NCBI GenBank assembly: GCA_041743105.1
Contig: JBGTNI010000073.1
Location: forward strand, 1-64,000
Source of the DNA: QHCE01 sp041743105
GTDB taxonomy: Bacteria > Actinomycetota > Actinomycetes > Mycobacteriales > QHCE01
DNA: 64,000 nucleotides
Direction of reading: 5' to 3'
Shown one piece after another: positions 51,850 through 60,487 of the stretch; position 1 is the stretch's first letter, and each line of letters opens with the position of its first letter. The notes under the pieces were generated by a model, which did no database searches, was not told where the DNA came from, and saw nothing but the letters and a program-made list of their open reading frames with translations. The position numbers and the translations under genes are program-made.

Positions 51850-52598
51850 GCGGGCGACAAGCCATCCTGACCGATTCCGTTGAGATTCCGGTGGTTGGCG
51901 GTCCCGCGATGGGCGGCTATCTGGCACGTCCGTCCGAGCCAGGCTCGTACTCGGGAGTCCTGGTGGGGATGGAGCTGTTCGGCCTCAGCAGCCATGTGCA
52001 CGAGGTCTGTGAGCGACTTGCCGGTCTTGGGTTCCTTGCGCTTGCCCCGGATTTCTATCACCGGAGCGCACCCGGGATCGAACTAGCGGAGGATTCCGCG
52101 GGCCGCGAACGCGGCTTCGCACTGCTGCGCCAGTTGACCCGCGAACAGGCGCTCACTGACGTAGGAGCCGCCATCGAGTACCTGCATGCGGCGGGCAGCA
52201 CCCGGGTCGGTATGGTTGGGTTGAGCGTCGGCGGCCATATCGCCTACCTTGCCGCCACCGAGCCTGGCCTTGCCGCTGTCGCCGTCGTGTACGGCGGTTG
52301 GATCCCGACCACTGACCTCATGTTGGGCCGTCCCGAGCCCACAATCGTGCTCACGCCTGCGATCACCGGGCGGGTATTGTTCATCGTCGGGGAGCACGAT
52401 CGACTGATCCCACCCGAGCATCGGCGAGCCATCGCGGATGCTCTGCGCTGCGCCGGCGTACCGCATGAGCTCATTGAATATCCCGGCGCGGGTCACGGGT
52501 TCCTTAGTGATCGCCGCCACGCCTACCACGAGGACGCCGCCCATGACGTCTTGCGGCGCATCCAGCAGCTACTCACTACCGAGCTGGCGGAACGGTAG
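51846..52598 (+). CDS. Dienelactone hydrolase family protein
   Basis: 250 residues, alpha/beta fold. The nucleophile motif is GLSVGGH (serine in place of the usual cysteine), with IVGEHDRLIPPE (Asp) and GAGHGFLSDRR (His). It starts in the AKR stop codon. The Ser for Cys change is seen in several members of the family, so activity is likely but the substrate is open. Confidence 0.87.
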   Translation: MSGRQAILTDSVEIPVVGGPAMGGYLARPSEPGSYSGVLVGMELFGLSSHVHEVCERLAGLGFLALAPDFYHRSAPGIELAEDSAGRERGFALLRQLTREQALTDVGAAIEYLHAAGSTRVGMVGLSVGGHIAYLAATEPGLAAVAVVYGGWIPTTDLMLGRPEPTIVLTPAITGRVLFIVGEHDRLIPPEHRRAIADALRCAGVPHELIEYPGAGHGFLSDRRHAYHEDAAHDVLRRIQQLLTTELAER

Positions 52599-52710
52599 TT
52601 ACTGTAGCGCGCGCAGGTGTCAGGGCCGACTCTCGGTGAACGTCCGCCGACACGCCCATGGGCGCTCACCGAACACCAAGAAGTCATAGGTTCACAATAA
52701 GATCGGAGCC

Positions 52711-53619
52711 GTGATCGCCCGACAAACCTCAAGCAAGAGTGCCAATGACTTTTCCTTCAGCACTCAACGGCTCCTTCAGGATGGGGTACAGCACGGCGAC
52801 GCTTTGGACTGGTTCCCACGGCTGGAGCCGGGATCGGTCGACTTGTTCTTCACAAGCCCGCCATACGCCGACCAGCGGCCCTACAGCCGGATCCACCCAG
52901 ACCGGTACGTCGAATGGTTCCTACCGTTTGCCAAGGCGATGTACGTCGCAACCGCCGAGACCGGCAATCTCGTTCTCAACATCAAGAACCGCGTCGCCAA
53001 CCGGGGTCCTCTGAAAGGACAGCGGCATCCTTACGTGTACGAACTGGTGCTTGCTCTCCAACACATGGGTTGGCGTTGGGTGGAGACCTACATCTGGGCC
53101 AAGCCGAACGCCGTTCCTGGACGGTTCGGGCCGCGGACCAAAGACAGTTTCGAGTATGTATATCACTTTGCGCGTGGAACGAAGCCGTGCTTTGACCTCA
53201 ACGCCATCCGGGTGCCGTACCGCGCCGATGCCGACGAGATCGCGCGACGATCTCGGGACACGAACGGCCGCCGCAACACCGAGGCCGGGTTCGGACGGGA
53301 TCGGACGAAGACTTACCTTCTCGGGGCCGCTGACCCGGGCAACGTGGTTAGCGTGGCGCAGACCTACAACCAGCACAAGGGGGTCGCGCATACGGCGGCC
53401 ATGCCCGAGGGGTTGGCGGAATTCTTCATCCGTGCTATGAGCCCTCCGAACGGGCTCGTGATCGACCCGTTTGCCGGGGGAGGGACGACGGTCGTTGTTG
53501 GGCGACGCCTTGGTCGATATGCGGCGGGATTCGAACTGCACGAGGAGTTCGTTCATGAGGCTCGCCGACGCATTGCCAACGATGTGGCCGACGACGTTCC
53601 CGGCTTGCTGGTTGGCTGA
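52711..53619 (+). CDS. DNA methyltransferase (beta-type, likely N4-cytosine or N6-adenine)
   Basis: 302 residues. The catalytic motif IV comes first (DLFFTSPPYADQR), then the AdoMet motif I near the end (DPFAGGGTTVVVGRRLGR), the order of beta-group enzymes; TSPPY is usual for N4-cytosine methylases. It is probably the modification half of a type II system: the frame that follows four bases after its stop encodes a restriction nuclease. The start at 52711 is a GTG with GATCGGAGCC before it. Confidence 0.9.
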   Translation: MIARQTSSKSANDFSFSTQRLLQDGVQHGDALDWFPRLEPGSVDLFFTSPPYADQRPYSRIHPDRYVEWFLPFAKAMYVATAETGNLVLNIKNRVANRGPLKGQRHPYVYELVLALQHMGWRWVETYIWAKPNAVPGRFGPRTKDSFEYVYHFARGTKPCFDLNAIRVPYRADADEIARRSRDTNGRRNTEAGFGRDRTKTYLLGAADPGNVVSVAQTYNQHKGVAHTAAMPEGLAEFFIRAMSPPNGLVIDPFAGGGTTVVVGRRLGRYAAGFELHEEFVHEARRRIANDVADDVPGLLVG

Positions 53620-53623
53620 GCGT

Positions 53624-53857
53624 ATGACCAGCATCGAGGAAACAGTCACGGCCATCCTGGCTGCCCCTTCCTGGGATCAGCGGGTTGCGCGCATCCGAAC
53701 GATTCCGTAGCAGCACGGCACGGGTGAGCATTCAGAGATTCACGCGGCTGTTGCGCGAGAAGCCTACGTCCCGCATCTGGCTCCGGACTTTGCTTATATT
53801 CACGAGGCTCCGTTCTACGAGCGTTGCTATTTCGAGGCCGCCTATAATGCTGCTGCT
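53624..53857 (+). pseudogene. 5' part of restriction endonuclease gene, interrupted by an in-frame TAG
   Basis: An ATG at 53624, four bases after the methylase stop, begins 28 codons (MTSIEETVTAILAAPSWDQR...) that end at TAG 53708-53710. Without that codon the frame continues without any other stop (QHGTGEHSEIHAAV..., EAYVPHLAPDFAYIHEAP...) straight into the 53858-54739 coding region. The simplest explanation is a CAG to TAG (Gln to amber) mutation in a 371-residue nuclease gene. Confidence 0.7.
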
Positions 53858-54739
53858 GTGACGACTGCCGGGTTCACGCGTGTGTCCGTACCCGACTTGA
53901 CTACTGCGATTGAATCCGACCCAACGATTCTTCTGGTCTTCCGAACCATTCTCGGCCTGACGAAGGAAGAGTTTGCTCATTCGACCGCACTCGCGGCCGC
54001 ACCTCTCGGGTCGTCCAGTCTGTCATCGAGCAAGATTGACTCGATGGAACGACGCGGCACGGCCACTACGATGGACCAGGCGCGCGTTGCCGCCGAGACG
54101 ATCTCGCAGGTCATGGGCGGAACTCTTTTCGGCGACCCACCAGGCGGCCTGAAGAGCAAGCAGTGCAAGCCCGACACCGAGGGCGGTTGGCCAATGGTCG
54201 AACGGCTCGCAACCGTTGGCGTTCCCTACTCGCTGTTCCTGCATCAGCGTCACTACGGCGGCGCATTCCGGCAGATCCTCGACGCCACCTCCAGTAAGCG
54301 TGGGGATCTCATCGAAGACGCCGTAGAAGCATTGTTCCAAGAGAACCGCATACCGTACATAAGGACCGGCAGCCATAACCAAGGGGACATCGAAGCACGC
54401 TTCGAGGTGCGAGTAACACCTGCTCCTGACTTCGTGGTCTTCGACGACAACTACACGCTACGCGCGATGTTGGAATGCAAGGGTACGAACAACGGTGGCA
54501 CAGCCCGTGACAAGGCCCTCCGCTTCGAGCGGCTCCGGGACGAGTCAATTCGCCTCGGTGGTATCCCGCTGCTGGCGGTGCTCGGGGGCATTGGCTGGGC
54601 GCGTGTGAATGACACGCTAGGACCGGTTATCCGGGACACCGACGGACGAGTCTTCACGTTAGCCAAGCTGCAGGAGATGCTCACCGTGGCGCCCTTCCCG
54701 TCACTTATCGGTTTCTTCAATGCCGGTAACCCCGCCTAG
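53858..54739 (+). CDS. Restriction endonuclease with N-terminal HTH-like region (remainder of interrupted gene)
   Basis: 293 codons from the GTG at 53858. A helix-turn-helix-like stretch (LVFRTILGLTKEEFAHS and SSSKIDSMERRG) is followed by a nuclease domain with PDF...(12 residues)...ECKG, the PD-(D/E)xK pattern, then GTARDKALRFERLRDES and a hydrophobic strand GGIPLLAVLGG. It follows the DNA methylase and should cut the same site. Whether it is expressed from this GTG or only with read-through of the amber codon at 53708 is open. Confidence 0.75.
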   Translation: MTTAGFTRVSVPDLTTAIESDPTILLVFRTILGLTKEEFAHSTALAAAPLGSSSLSSSKIDSMERRGTATTMDQARVAAETISQVMGGTLFGDPPGGLKSKQCKPDTEGGWPMVERLATVGVPYSLFLHQRHYGGAFRQILDATSSKRGDLIEDAVEALFQENRIPYIRTGSHNQGDIEARFEVRVTPAPDFVVFDDNYTLRAMLECKGTNNGGTARDKALRFERLRDESIRLGGIPLLAVLGGIGWARVNDTLGPVIRDTDGRVFTLAKLQEMLTVAPFPSLIGFFNAGNPA

Positions 54740-54749
54740 AGTTGCACCG

Positions 54750-55875
54750 CGCAACGCGACGGCGACGACCTGAACGAGCGGCTGCGCCGTACCCGTTTCC
54801 CGACAGTACTTCCGGGTGACAGCTGGGATAACGGCGTACCGGTGGCGTACCTGCGCGGCCTAGTCGACCACTGGCTCAACGCCTACGACTGGCGTAAGCA
54901 GGAGGCTGAGCTGAATGCGTACCCGCAGTTCACGACCCAGATTGACGGCCAAAATGTGCACTTCCTACACCTTCGTTCTCCGGAGGTGGACGCGCTGCCC
55001 CTCATGCTTACTCACGGATGGCCAGGTTCCTTCGTAGAGTTCCTGGACGTGATCGGCCCGCTTACCGATCCAGGTTCCTCTGGCGGGAACCCGGCAGATG
55101 CGTTCCACTTTGGTCATTCCGAGCCTGCCGGGCTTCGGCTTCTCCGGCCCAGTTATCGAGGTAGGTTGGACACTACTCGGATCGCCACGGCGTGGGCACA
55201 GCTGATGCGACGCCTGAGCTATGAGCGGTACGGAGTCCAGGGCGACGACCTCGGCGCGGCGGTCTCACCTGAAATGGGACATCGACGCTGAAGAGATATC
55301 GGGTGGTCATTGGCGTCCATGTGAATAGCAGTTTGGGTACGCCGCTCCACGGCCCGGACGATGAAGAGCGGGCAACGCTCACCGACCTCGAACGTGACCG
55401 GCTGGTGCGAGTCGAGGCCTTCATGCAGGAGGAGTTCGGCTACATCTCGATCCAGCCCACCCGCCCGCAGACGCTTGCGGCCGCCCTTGTGGACTCCCCG
55501 GCGGGTCAACTGGCATGGATCATGGACAGGTTCCGAGAGCGGACCCACCCGCGCATCACATTGCCCGATGACGTGATCAGCCGCGACCGGCTGCTCACGA
55601 ACGTGATGATCTACTGGTTTACCGGCACGGCTGGCTCGTCGGCCTACGTCGGCTACGCGCAGGAATCCCCTTGGGGCACGGCCAAGAAACCGTCTGGTGT
55701 ACCGACCGGCGCGATTATGTTAGGCCACGATGTCGGCATCCGCCGCTACGCCGAGATTGGTAACACGATCGCCCACTGGGTCGACATTGAGGGTCGCGGC
55801 GGGCACCTCGCGGCTCTCGAAGAGCCGGAACTGCTTACCGACGATGTCCGGACGTTCTTCCGCGCGTTGCGCTAA
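54750..55875 (+). pseudogene. Epoxide hydrolase, degraded
   Basis: Pieces of an alpha/beta epoxide hydrolase in more than one frame. 54760-55110 reads DDLNERLRRTRFP, YDWRKQEAELNAYPQF and LPLMLTHGWPGSFVEFLDVIGP. Then VIPSLPGFGFSGPVIEVGW is only readable in another frame (about 55108-55167), before the first frame resumes (TTRIATAWAQLMRRLSYERYG). After a stop near 55290 the C-terminal part follows (GYISIQPTRPQTLAAALVDSPAGQLAW to GGHLAALEEPELLTDDVRTFFRAL). The beginning is missing and abuts the restriction unit. Confidence 0.75.
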
Positions 55876-55934
55876 TCCGCTCTCTGTGCGATGCCCCAGC
55901 TGCCGTACGGAACCGGACAGGCAGACTGGGCAAC

Positions 55935-56579
55935 ATGAGTTCAGCTGCCGCAGTGCCGACCGAAGACAGCTGTGGGATCGGAGTTGGGCCGTGGCCGGGG
56001 CCATGGCCCAACGATGTCCACTACGATCCACAGTTGCTGGCCGAGGGCGACCGCCGCAATGTCGTAGACGCCTATCGGTATTGGCGACGAGAAGCCATAG
56101 TCGCCGACCTGGATTCCCGGCGTCACGACTTTGACGTAGCCATCGAGAATTGGCAGCACGATTTCAACATCGGAACTGTCGTGCGCAACGCTAACGCCTT
56201 CATGGCCGGTGCCGTCCATATCATCGGCGCACGACGTTGGAACCGACGCGGCGCGATGGTCACTGATCGCTACCAGCACATTCACCATCACACCGACTGC
56301 GCCGCATTCGTCGAGGCAATGCTAGCCGCTGAGCTGCCTATCGTAGGCATCGACAACCTACCGGGTTGCGTTCCGTTGGAACACGTGGCTTTGCCGCGCC
56401 GCTGCGTCCTGGTCTTCGGTCAGGAGGGGCCTGGGTTATCCGAACAGGCGCGTTCGGTCGCCGGCATGGTCTGCTCGATCACACAGTTCGGATCGACCCG
56501 ATCCATTAATGCCGGCGTCGCCTCGGGGATCGCGATGCACACCTGGATCCGACAGCATACGTCGTTGCCGCAGCCTTAA
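55935..56579 (+). CDS. SpoU/TrmH-family RNA 2'-O-methyltransferase
   Basis: 214 residues with the SPOUT knot motifs: FNIGTVVRNANAFMAGAVHIIGAR (motif 1), LVFGQEGPGLSEQA (motif 2) and SITQFGSTRSINAGVASGIAMHTWI (motif 3). Methylates tRNA or rRNA; the target base is not predictable. The ATG at 55935 is preceded by GGGCAAC. Confidence 0.88.
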   Translation: MSSAAAVPTEDSCGIGVGPWPGPWPNDVHYDPQLLAEGDRRNVVDAYRYWRREAIVADLDSRRHDFDVAIENWQHDFNIGTVVRNANAFMAGAVHIIGARRWNRRGAMVTDRYQHIHHHTDCAAFVEAMLAAELPIVGIDNLPGCVPLEHVALPRRCVLVFGQEGPGLSEQARSVAGMVCSITQFGSTRSINAGVASGIAMHTWIRQHTSLPQP

Positions 56580-56766
56580 CGCACCTTTTTCGATGGTAGA
56601 AGCGGATAATTTACCGCTAATCCGCGTGGTAGCGTGCTTGGCGGCTTCATAACGTGTAGAACTCCTTCAAGTATCGTTTGGTAACGATGAAACGCACGTG
56701 CGCTGTGCGGGTGTCAAGCTTTGTCGCGTTAGCTATCACCACTCGCGTAAAAGGAAGGCTGGGGAC

Positions 56767-56922
56767 ATGTGGAAGAAGGTCTTCGCTTGGGGCCTGGTTG
56801 CGTTCCTCATCTTCTATGTCGCCACCCGACCCGGCGACGCTGCGGCGGTAGTCCGCTCTTTAGGCAACGGCCTACAGACGATCGGTGTCGGTATGGGGGA
56901 CTTTGTCTCAGGTCTGCTCTGA
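56767..56922 (+). CDS. Small single-helix membrane protein
   Basis: 51 residues: MWKKVFAWGLVAFLIFYVATRP forms the membrane helix, followed by a short amphipathic tail (VVRSLGNGLQTIGVGMGDF). The ATG at 56767 follows AGGCTGGGGAC. Proteins like this are common and conserved in actinobacteria; function unknown. Confidence 0.65.
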   Translation: MWKKVFAWGLVAFLIFYVATRPGDAAAVVRSLGNGLQTIGVGMGDFVSGLL

Positions 56923-57084
56923 CCATCGGGTGAGTTCTAGACCGACACGAATAGCGCTCTGACCGCAGCTTCGTGTCCGGCGTTTTCGCGTGGCGTAGTG
57001 TTACAGCAGCGGCGCAGCCGGCGGATGCTTTGGGCGTTGAAGGGGCTTCGGTCTTGAAGGGGCTCGTCTTGAAGGGGCATAGAC

Positions 57085-57831
57085 GTGGCGAACCACGATG
57101 CTGACTCCTCCCGCGGCCGAGGCCGCAGGCGATCGGACAGCGATGACATCGCACCGGTCACGGTGAGTATTACCCCGATTCCGGTCGAGGAAGCCGAGCG
57201 TGAGTACGACTCTGCCGGTCTGCCGATCAGCGGCGACAGGCCGCATATCCAGCCTGTTCCCGCCGCTGCCACGGCGTCGGGAGTCCCCCAACCGGGTCGC
57301 AACGTCGCGAAGTACCTGTTCACCAGCGAACGATATGTTGGAGAGTGGCGGCGCCACTGGATCAAGATCGTGGGTTGGGTGGCGTTGGGCGCCATCTCAC
57401 CCTTCATCGTCGGCTACATCGTAGGCATGATTGGCAGCGCTAACAGTGTGGGAATGTGGGTGGTGCTCACCGTATGGTTCCTGGGGTTGCTGTTTGTCGC
57501 TTGGCAAGTGTACGAGTGGTGGCACGAGCGGTTCGTCCTGACCAACAAACGCGTCATGTTGATTACCGGAGTGCTTAGCCGGCGTGTAGCGATGATGCCG
57601 CTGGCCAGGGTCACCGACATGGCATACGAGCAGAGCCTGCTCGGCATGACGCTCAACTACGGATCGTTCATCCTCGAGTCGGCCGGTCAGGACCAAGCGC
57701 TCACCAATGTGAAACCGTTGCCGCATCCGCGCGAGTTGTATCTGCTGTTCTGCCAGGAGATGTACGATCCCGATGCGGTTAGTAAAGGCGCGGAGGCCAA
57801 TTCCCCTGAAGGTGACCACGATGCCGATTAA
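57085..57831 (+). CDS. PH-domain (bPH2) membrane protein
   Basis: 248 residues. A polar N-terminal 75 residues precedes two helices (IVGWVALGAISPFIVGYIVGMIG and MWVVLTVWFLGLLFVAWQVYEWW), then the bPH2 domain (FVLTNKRVMLITGVLSRRVAMMPLARVTDMAYEQSLLGMTLNYGSFILESAGQDQAL). The GTG at 57085 is a likely start. The preceding leader contains three copies of TTGAAGGGGC (57037-57078). Function unknown. Confidence 0.83.
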   Translation: MANHDADSSRGRGRRRSDSDDIAPVTVSITPIPVEEAEREYDSAGLPISGDRPHIQPVPAAATASGVPQPGRNVAKYLFTSERYVGEWRRHWIKIVGWVALGAISPFIVGYIVGMIGSANSVGMWVVLTVWFLGLLFVAWQVYEWWHERFVLTNKRVMLITGVLSRRVAMMPLARVTDMAYEQSLLGMTLNYGSFILESAGQDQALTNVKPLPHPRELYLLFCQEMYDPDAVSKGAEANSPEGDHDAD

Positions 57832-57843
57832 CCGGTGTCTCTG

Positions 57844-58725
57844 ATGTTGGCCGAGCGGGGACCCTTTCGCGCCGATCTTCATACTCATTCCACCGCGAGT
57901 GATGGCACCACACCGCCGCGCGAGCTCATGCAGCAAGCGGCCGCGATAGGCCTTAGTGTCATCGCTCTCACCGATCATGACACCACCGCCGGATGGGATA
58001 GCGCGACTGCCTCACTTCCGTTTGGCCTGACGTTGCTGCTTGGGGCCGAGATATCCTGCTTCTGGTTGCCGCCCGGTGCCGCACCGGGCGATAGACCGAT
58101 CAGTATCCATTTATTGGCCTACGCGTTCGATCCCGATGAATCAGAGTTCCGCCAAGCTCGCGCCCGGGTCCGTAGCTCCCGAACCGATCGGGGGAAACAG
58201 ATCGTGGAGTTCCTGCGCGCAGACGGCTATGACATCAGCTGGCAAGAGGTTCGCGAGTACGCCGGGGGGGCACCGGTCGGGCGACCCCACATAGCCAATG
58301 CCCTGCTGCGGCGCGGCCTGGTCCCGGACATGGCGGCGGCGTTCACACCCGAATGGCTGGGTCAGCGTTATCGCGTACCCAAAGCCAACATCGATATCTT
58401 TGCCGCGGTGCGCCTGGTGCGCGGAGCTGGGGGAGTCCCGGTGCTCGCGCACCCGAAGGCCAGTGCGCGCGGCCGGATTGTTCCCGACGTACTGATCTCC
58501 GAGCTCGCCGGTGTCGGCCTGGCGGGCTTGGAGGCCGATCACGCCGACCATGATCCGGCTCAGCGCGATCAGGTACGTGCTGTCGCGAAGGCGGAAGGCC
58601 TCTTCGTCACCGGATCCAGTGACTTTCACGGTAGCCACAAGCCTATCCAGCTCGGCGAGAACGCCACGACTACGCAAGAAGTCTATGAACAAATCGTTGC
58701 TGAAGGGAAGAACATCGTGCGATAA
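57844..58725 (+). CDS. PHP-domain phosphoesterase
   Basis: 293 residues. RADLHTHSTASDG (first metal His), ALTDHDTTAGW, LGAEISC, PVLAHPKA, EADHADHDPAQ and SSDFHGSH make the full metal-site set of the TrpH/RNase AM-like group. It likely hydrolyses 3',5'-nucleotide bisphosphates or short RNA. GTG 57835 is an alternative start. Confidence 0.87.
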   Translation: MLAERGPFRADLHTHSTASDGTTPPRELMQQAAAIGLSVIALTDHDTTAGWDSATASLPFGLTLLLGAEISCFWLPPGAAPGDRPISIHLLAYAFDPDESEFRQARARVRSSRTDRGKQIVEFLRADGYDISWQEVREYAGGAPVGRPHIANALLRRGLVPDMAAAFTPEWLGQRYRVPKANIDIFAAVRLVRGAGGVPVLAHPKASARGRIVPDVLISELAGVGLAGLEADHADHDPAQRDQVRAVAKAEGLFVTGSSDFHGSHKPIQLGENATTTQEVYEQIVAEGKNIVR

Positions 58726-58732
58726 CAATGGC

Positions 58733-59734
58733 TCAGCGCCGGTGGATGGGCTCAGCCTCTGAAGGTCTCAGCCTCTGAAGGTCTCTGCCGGTTTGTTTCC
58801 AGAACTCCAGCAGCGCCGCGAGCGTCAGTGTTGTCTGTTCCAACGCAGGTGAGTGGCTCGCGTCCGGTATCACTATGTGGTGTGCTCCCAGACGGGCAGC
58901 CATGCTGGCTTGCACCTCCGGTGACCATCCGTTGTCGAGTGCGCCGTGACAGACCAGAATCGGAACGCCGGTTCGTGCCAGCTCGGCGACTCGGTCAGGT
59001 TCGCTGGTGATCGCGTCGGCCATGCCCCGCATGCAGGCCAGCGATGAGGCGATGAAGCGTTCGCGCAGGAAGGCCACGAGTCTCGGGAGCCGCGCGATTA
59101 ATCGCGCCTCGGGGATTAGCTGGAGTTGTAGGCGCTCTAGTGCGGCATAAATCACCGCTTTCCCTTCGGTCTGCAGGGGGCGCAGCTCTTCGATCATCCG
59201 CGCTCGTACCCCGCCGATCTTGCTGGGGCCAGAACACAACAGCGTCAGACTGTCGAATAGCTGAGGTTCGTCGATCGCCGCCGCCCGGCAGACCAGGCCG
59301 CCGAAGGAGTGGCCCAGCAGCGTAATTGGCTCAAGGGTGTCCCGGTGTTGTTCGACTGCGTTCTCGCGCTGTAGCTGCCGAGCTAATTCGCGCACCACGG
59401 AACCGAACCAGACGCTGGTGTAAACCGTTGGATCGTCGGGACCGTCGGACTGGTACTGGCCGGGAAGGTCGATGCTCACAGCCCGAAACCCAGCGCTGGC
59501 AAGCGGGTCGAACAACGGAGCGAAGTCCTCTTTGCTGCCGGTGTAACCCGGTATCATCAGCACCGTCCCGGACGGGGCGCGGCCGTGGCCGCCGTCGGGC
59601 TGGATATCCAAAGCTGCGACATGACCGTGGCGATACTCGATCACACGCGACTTGGCATGGTGAGCGGCAAGTTGAGTCACGGTCGTAGTGTGCACCAGTG
59701 ACGGTTGCGGCGTCGCATCACCGGAGATGATCAT
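58733..59734 (-). CDS. Alpha/beta hydrolase
   Basis: 333 residues from the ATG at 59734. Oxyanion region VLMIPGYTGSKEDF, nucleophile elbow LLGHSFGG, acid in CHGALDNGW and His in PDASHSP are all in place, so it should be active. The open frame extends to 59875 without similarity. The end of the gene contains a tandem 16-bp repeat (58750-58781), which must have shifted the frame of the last residues. Confidence 0.85.
   Translation of the reverse strand: MIISGDATPQPSLVHTTTVTQLAAHHAKSRVIEYRHGHVAALDIQPDGGHGRAPSGTVLMIPGYTGSKEDFAPLFDPLASAGFRAVSIDLPGQYQSDGPDDPTVYTSVWFGSVVRELARQLQRENAVEQHRDTLEPITLLGHSFGGLVCRAAAIDEPQLFDSLTLLCSGPSKIGGVRARMIEELRPLQTEGKAVIYAALERLQLQLIPEARLIARLPRLVAFLRERFIASSLACMRGMADAITSEPDRVAELARTGVPILVCHGALDNGWSPEVQASMAARLGAHHIVIPDASHSPALEQTTLTLAALLEFWKQTGRDLQRLRPSEAEPIHRR
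58750..58781. repeat. Tandem 16-bp duplication in the 3' end of the hydrolase gene
   Basis: CTCAGCCTCTGAAGGT occurs twice in direct succession. As 16 is not a multiple of three, one copy changes the reading frame and the C-terminus. Confidence 0.85.
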
Positions 59735-59760
59735 GAGATTAACTATCGGCAACACTGGGC

Positions 59761-59922
59761 TTGAAGAGTATTCGGTCGACGAACACAAGCACCGACCGTG
59801 TGGCACCGCGATGGCGCCTTCTGCACGCAGTCGCTTGCGCGGTGGTGCTGGCGCTGGCTGTGGTTGTGGTGACATTTGGAGCGCTCACCGGCCATTCCGG
59901 CGCGGACATGGTCTGGGGGTAG
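59761..59922 (+). CDS. Possible small membrane protein
   Basis: 53 codons from a TTG (GTG 59800 also possible). The end RWRLLHAVACAVVLALAVVVVTFGALTGH is a convincing membrane helix or signal, followed by SGADMVWG and a stop. No good ribosome-binding site is seen and it lies in the gap between two reverse-strand genes, so it may be a remnant. Confidence 0.3.
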   Translation: MKSIRSTNTSTDRVAPRWRLLHAVACAVVLALAVVVVTFGALTGHSGADMVWG

Positions 59923-59979
59923 GTAGCCGGTGCTGGTCCAATGGCAGGCGAAGTCTGGCTGGAGAATGCGGTACTAATC

Positions 59980-60405
59980 TTAACCATCCGCGGAATGTGC
60001 GTATTGCTCGGCAAATTCCGCGGATGGCTCAATAGGGGTTATCACATCGACGAGTACGCCGTTGGGGTCGGCGACGATGAAATGTCGTTGGCCAAAGGCC
60101 TCGTTGCGTAGTGGCAGCACCTCGGAGAGTCCAGCTGTGACGACCAGACGTTGGTACTCCGCGTCGACGTCGGCTACCTCGAAATTGAGGATCAAGCCGC
60201 TTACTGGCACGCTGTACGCCGGCGGCACAGTTTCGTGTCGCGGATCGAGAATGGCCAGTTCATAAGAGGCGTCGGTCCGTTTGAGGCTGACATACCAGTC
60301 GGCATCGAATGTCACGTCGAAGTCGAAGTGTCTGATGTAGAAGTCGCGCGTTTCGGCGACACGCTCCGTCATGACGACCGGGTAGAAGCTTGACAGACTC
60401 ATCAT
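59980..60405 (-). CDS. VOC-family (glyoxalase-like) protein
   Basis: 141 residues. SSFYPVVMTERVAETRDFYIRHFDFDVTFDADWYVSLKR and HFIVADPNGVLVDVITP are typical of the vicinal-oxygen-chelate fold. The usual metal His/Glu positions are not obvious, so it may bind a ligand rather than catalyse. It is divergent from a TetR gene, with the operators in between. Confidence 0.8.
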   Translation of the reverse strand: MMSLSSFYPVVMTERVAETRDFYIRHFDFDVTFDADWYVSLKRTDASYELAILDPRHETVPPAYSVPVSGLILNFEVADVDAEYQRLVVTAGLSEVLPLRNEAFGQRHFIVADPNGVLVDVITPIEPSAEFAEQYAHSADG

Positions 60406-60420
60406 CGTGTTCCATTCTCA

Positions 60421-60473
60421 CATACCGACCGTCGGTATGATACTTACACCGTATGAAACATACCGACGGTATG
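60421..60473. promoter_or_regulatory. TetR-type operator pair
   Basis: CATACCGACCGTCGGTATG (60421-60439) is a perfect 9-1-9 palindrome and CATACCGACGGTATG (60459-60473) a perfect 7-1-7. They share the CATACCG half-site. The pair lies between the VOC gene and the TetR gene and fits repression of both. Confidence 0.8.
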
Positions 60474-60487
60474 TCAAGGGGGGTAAC

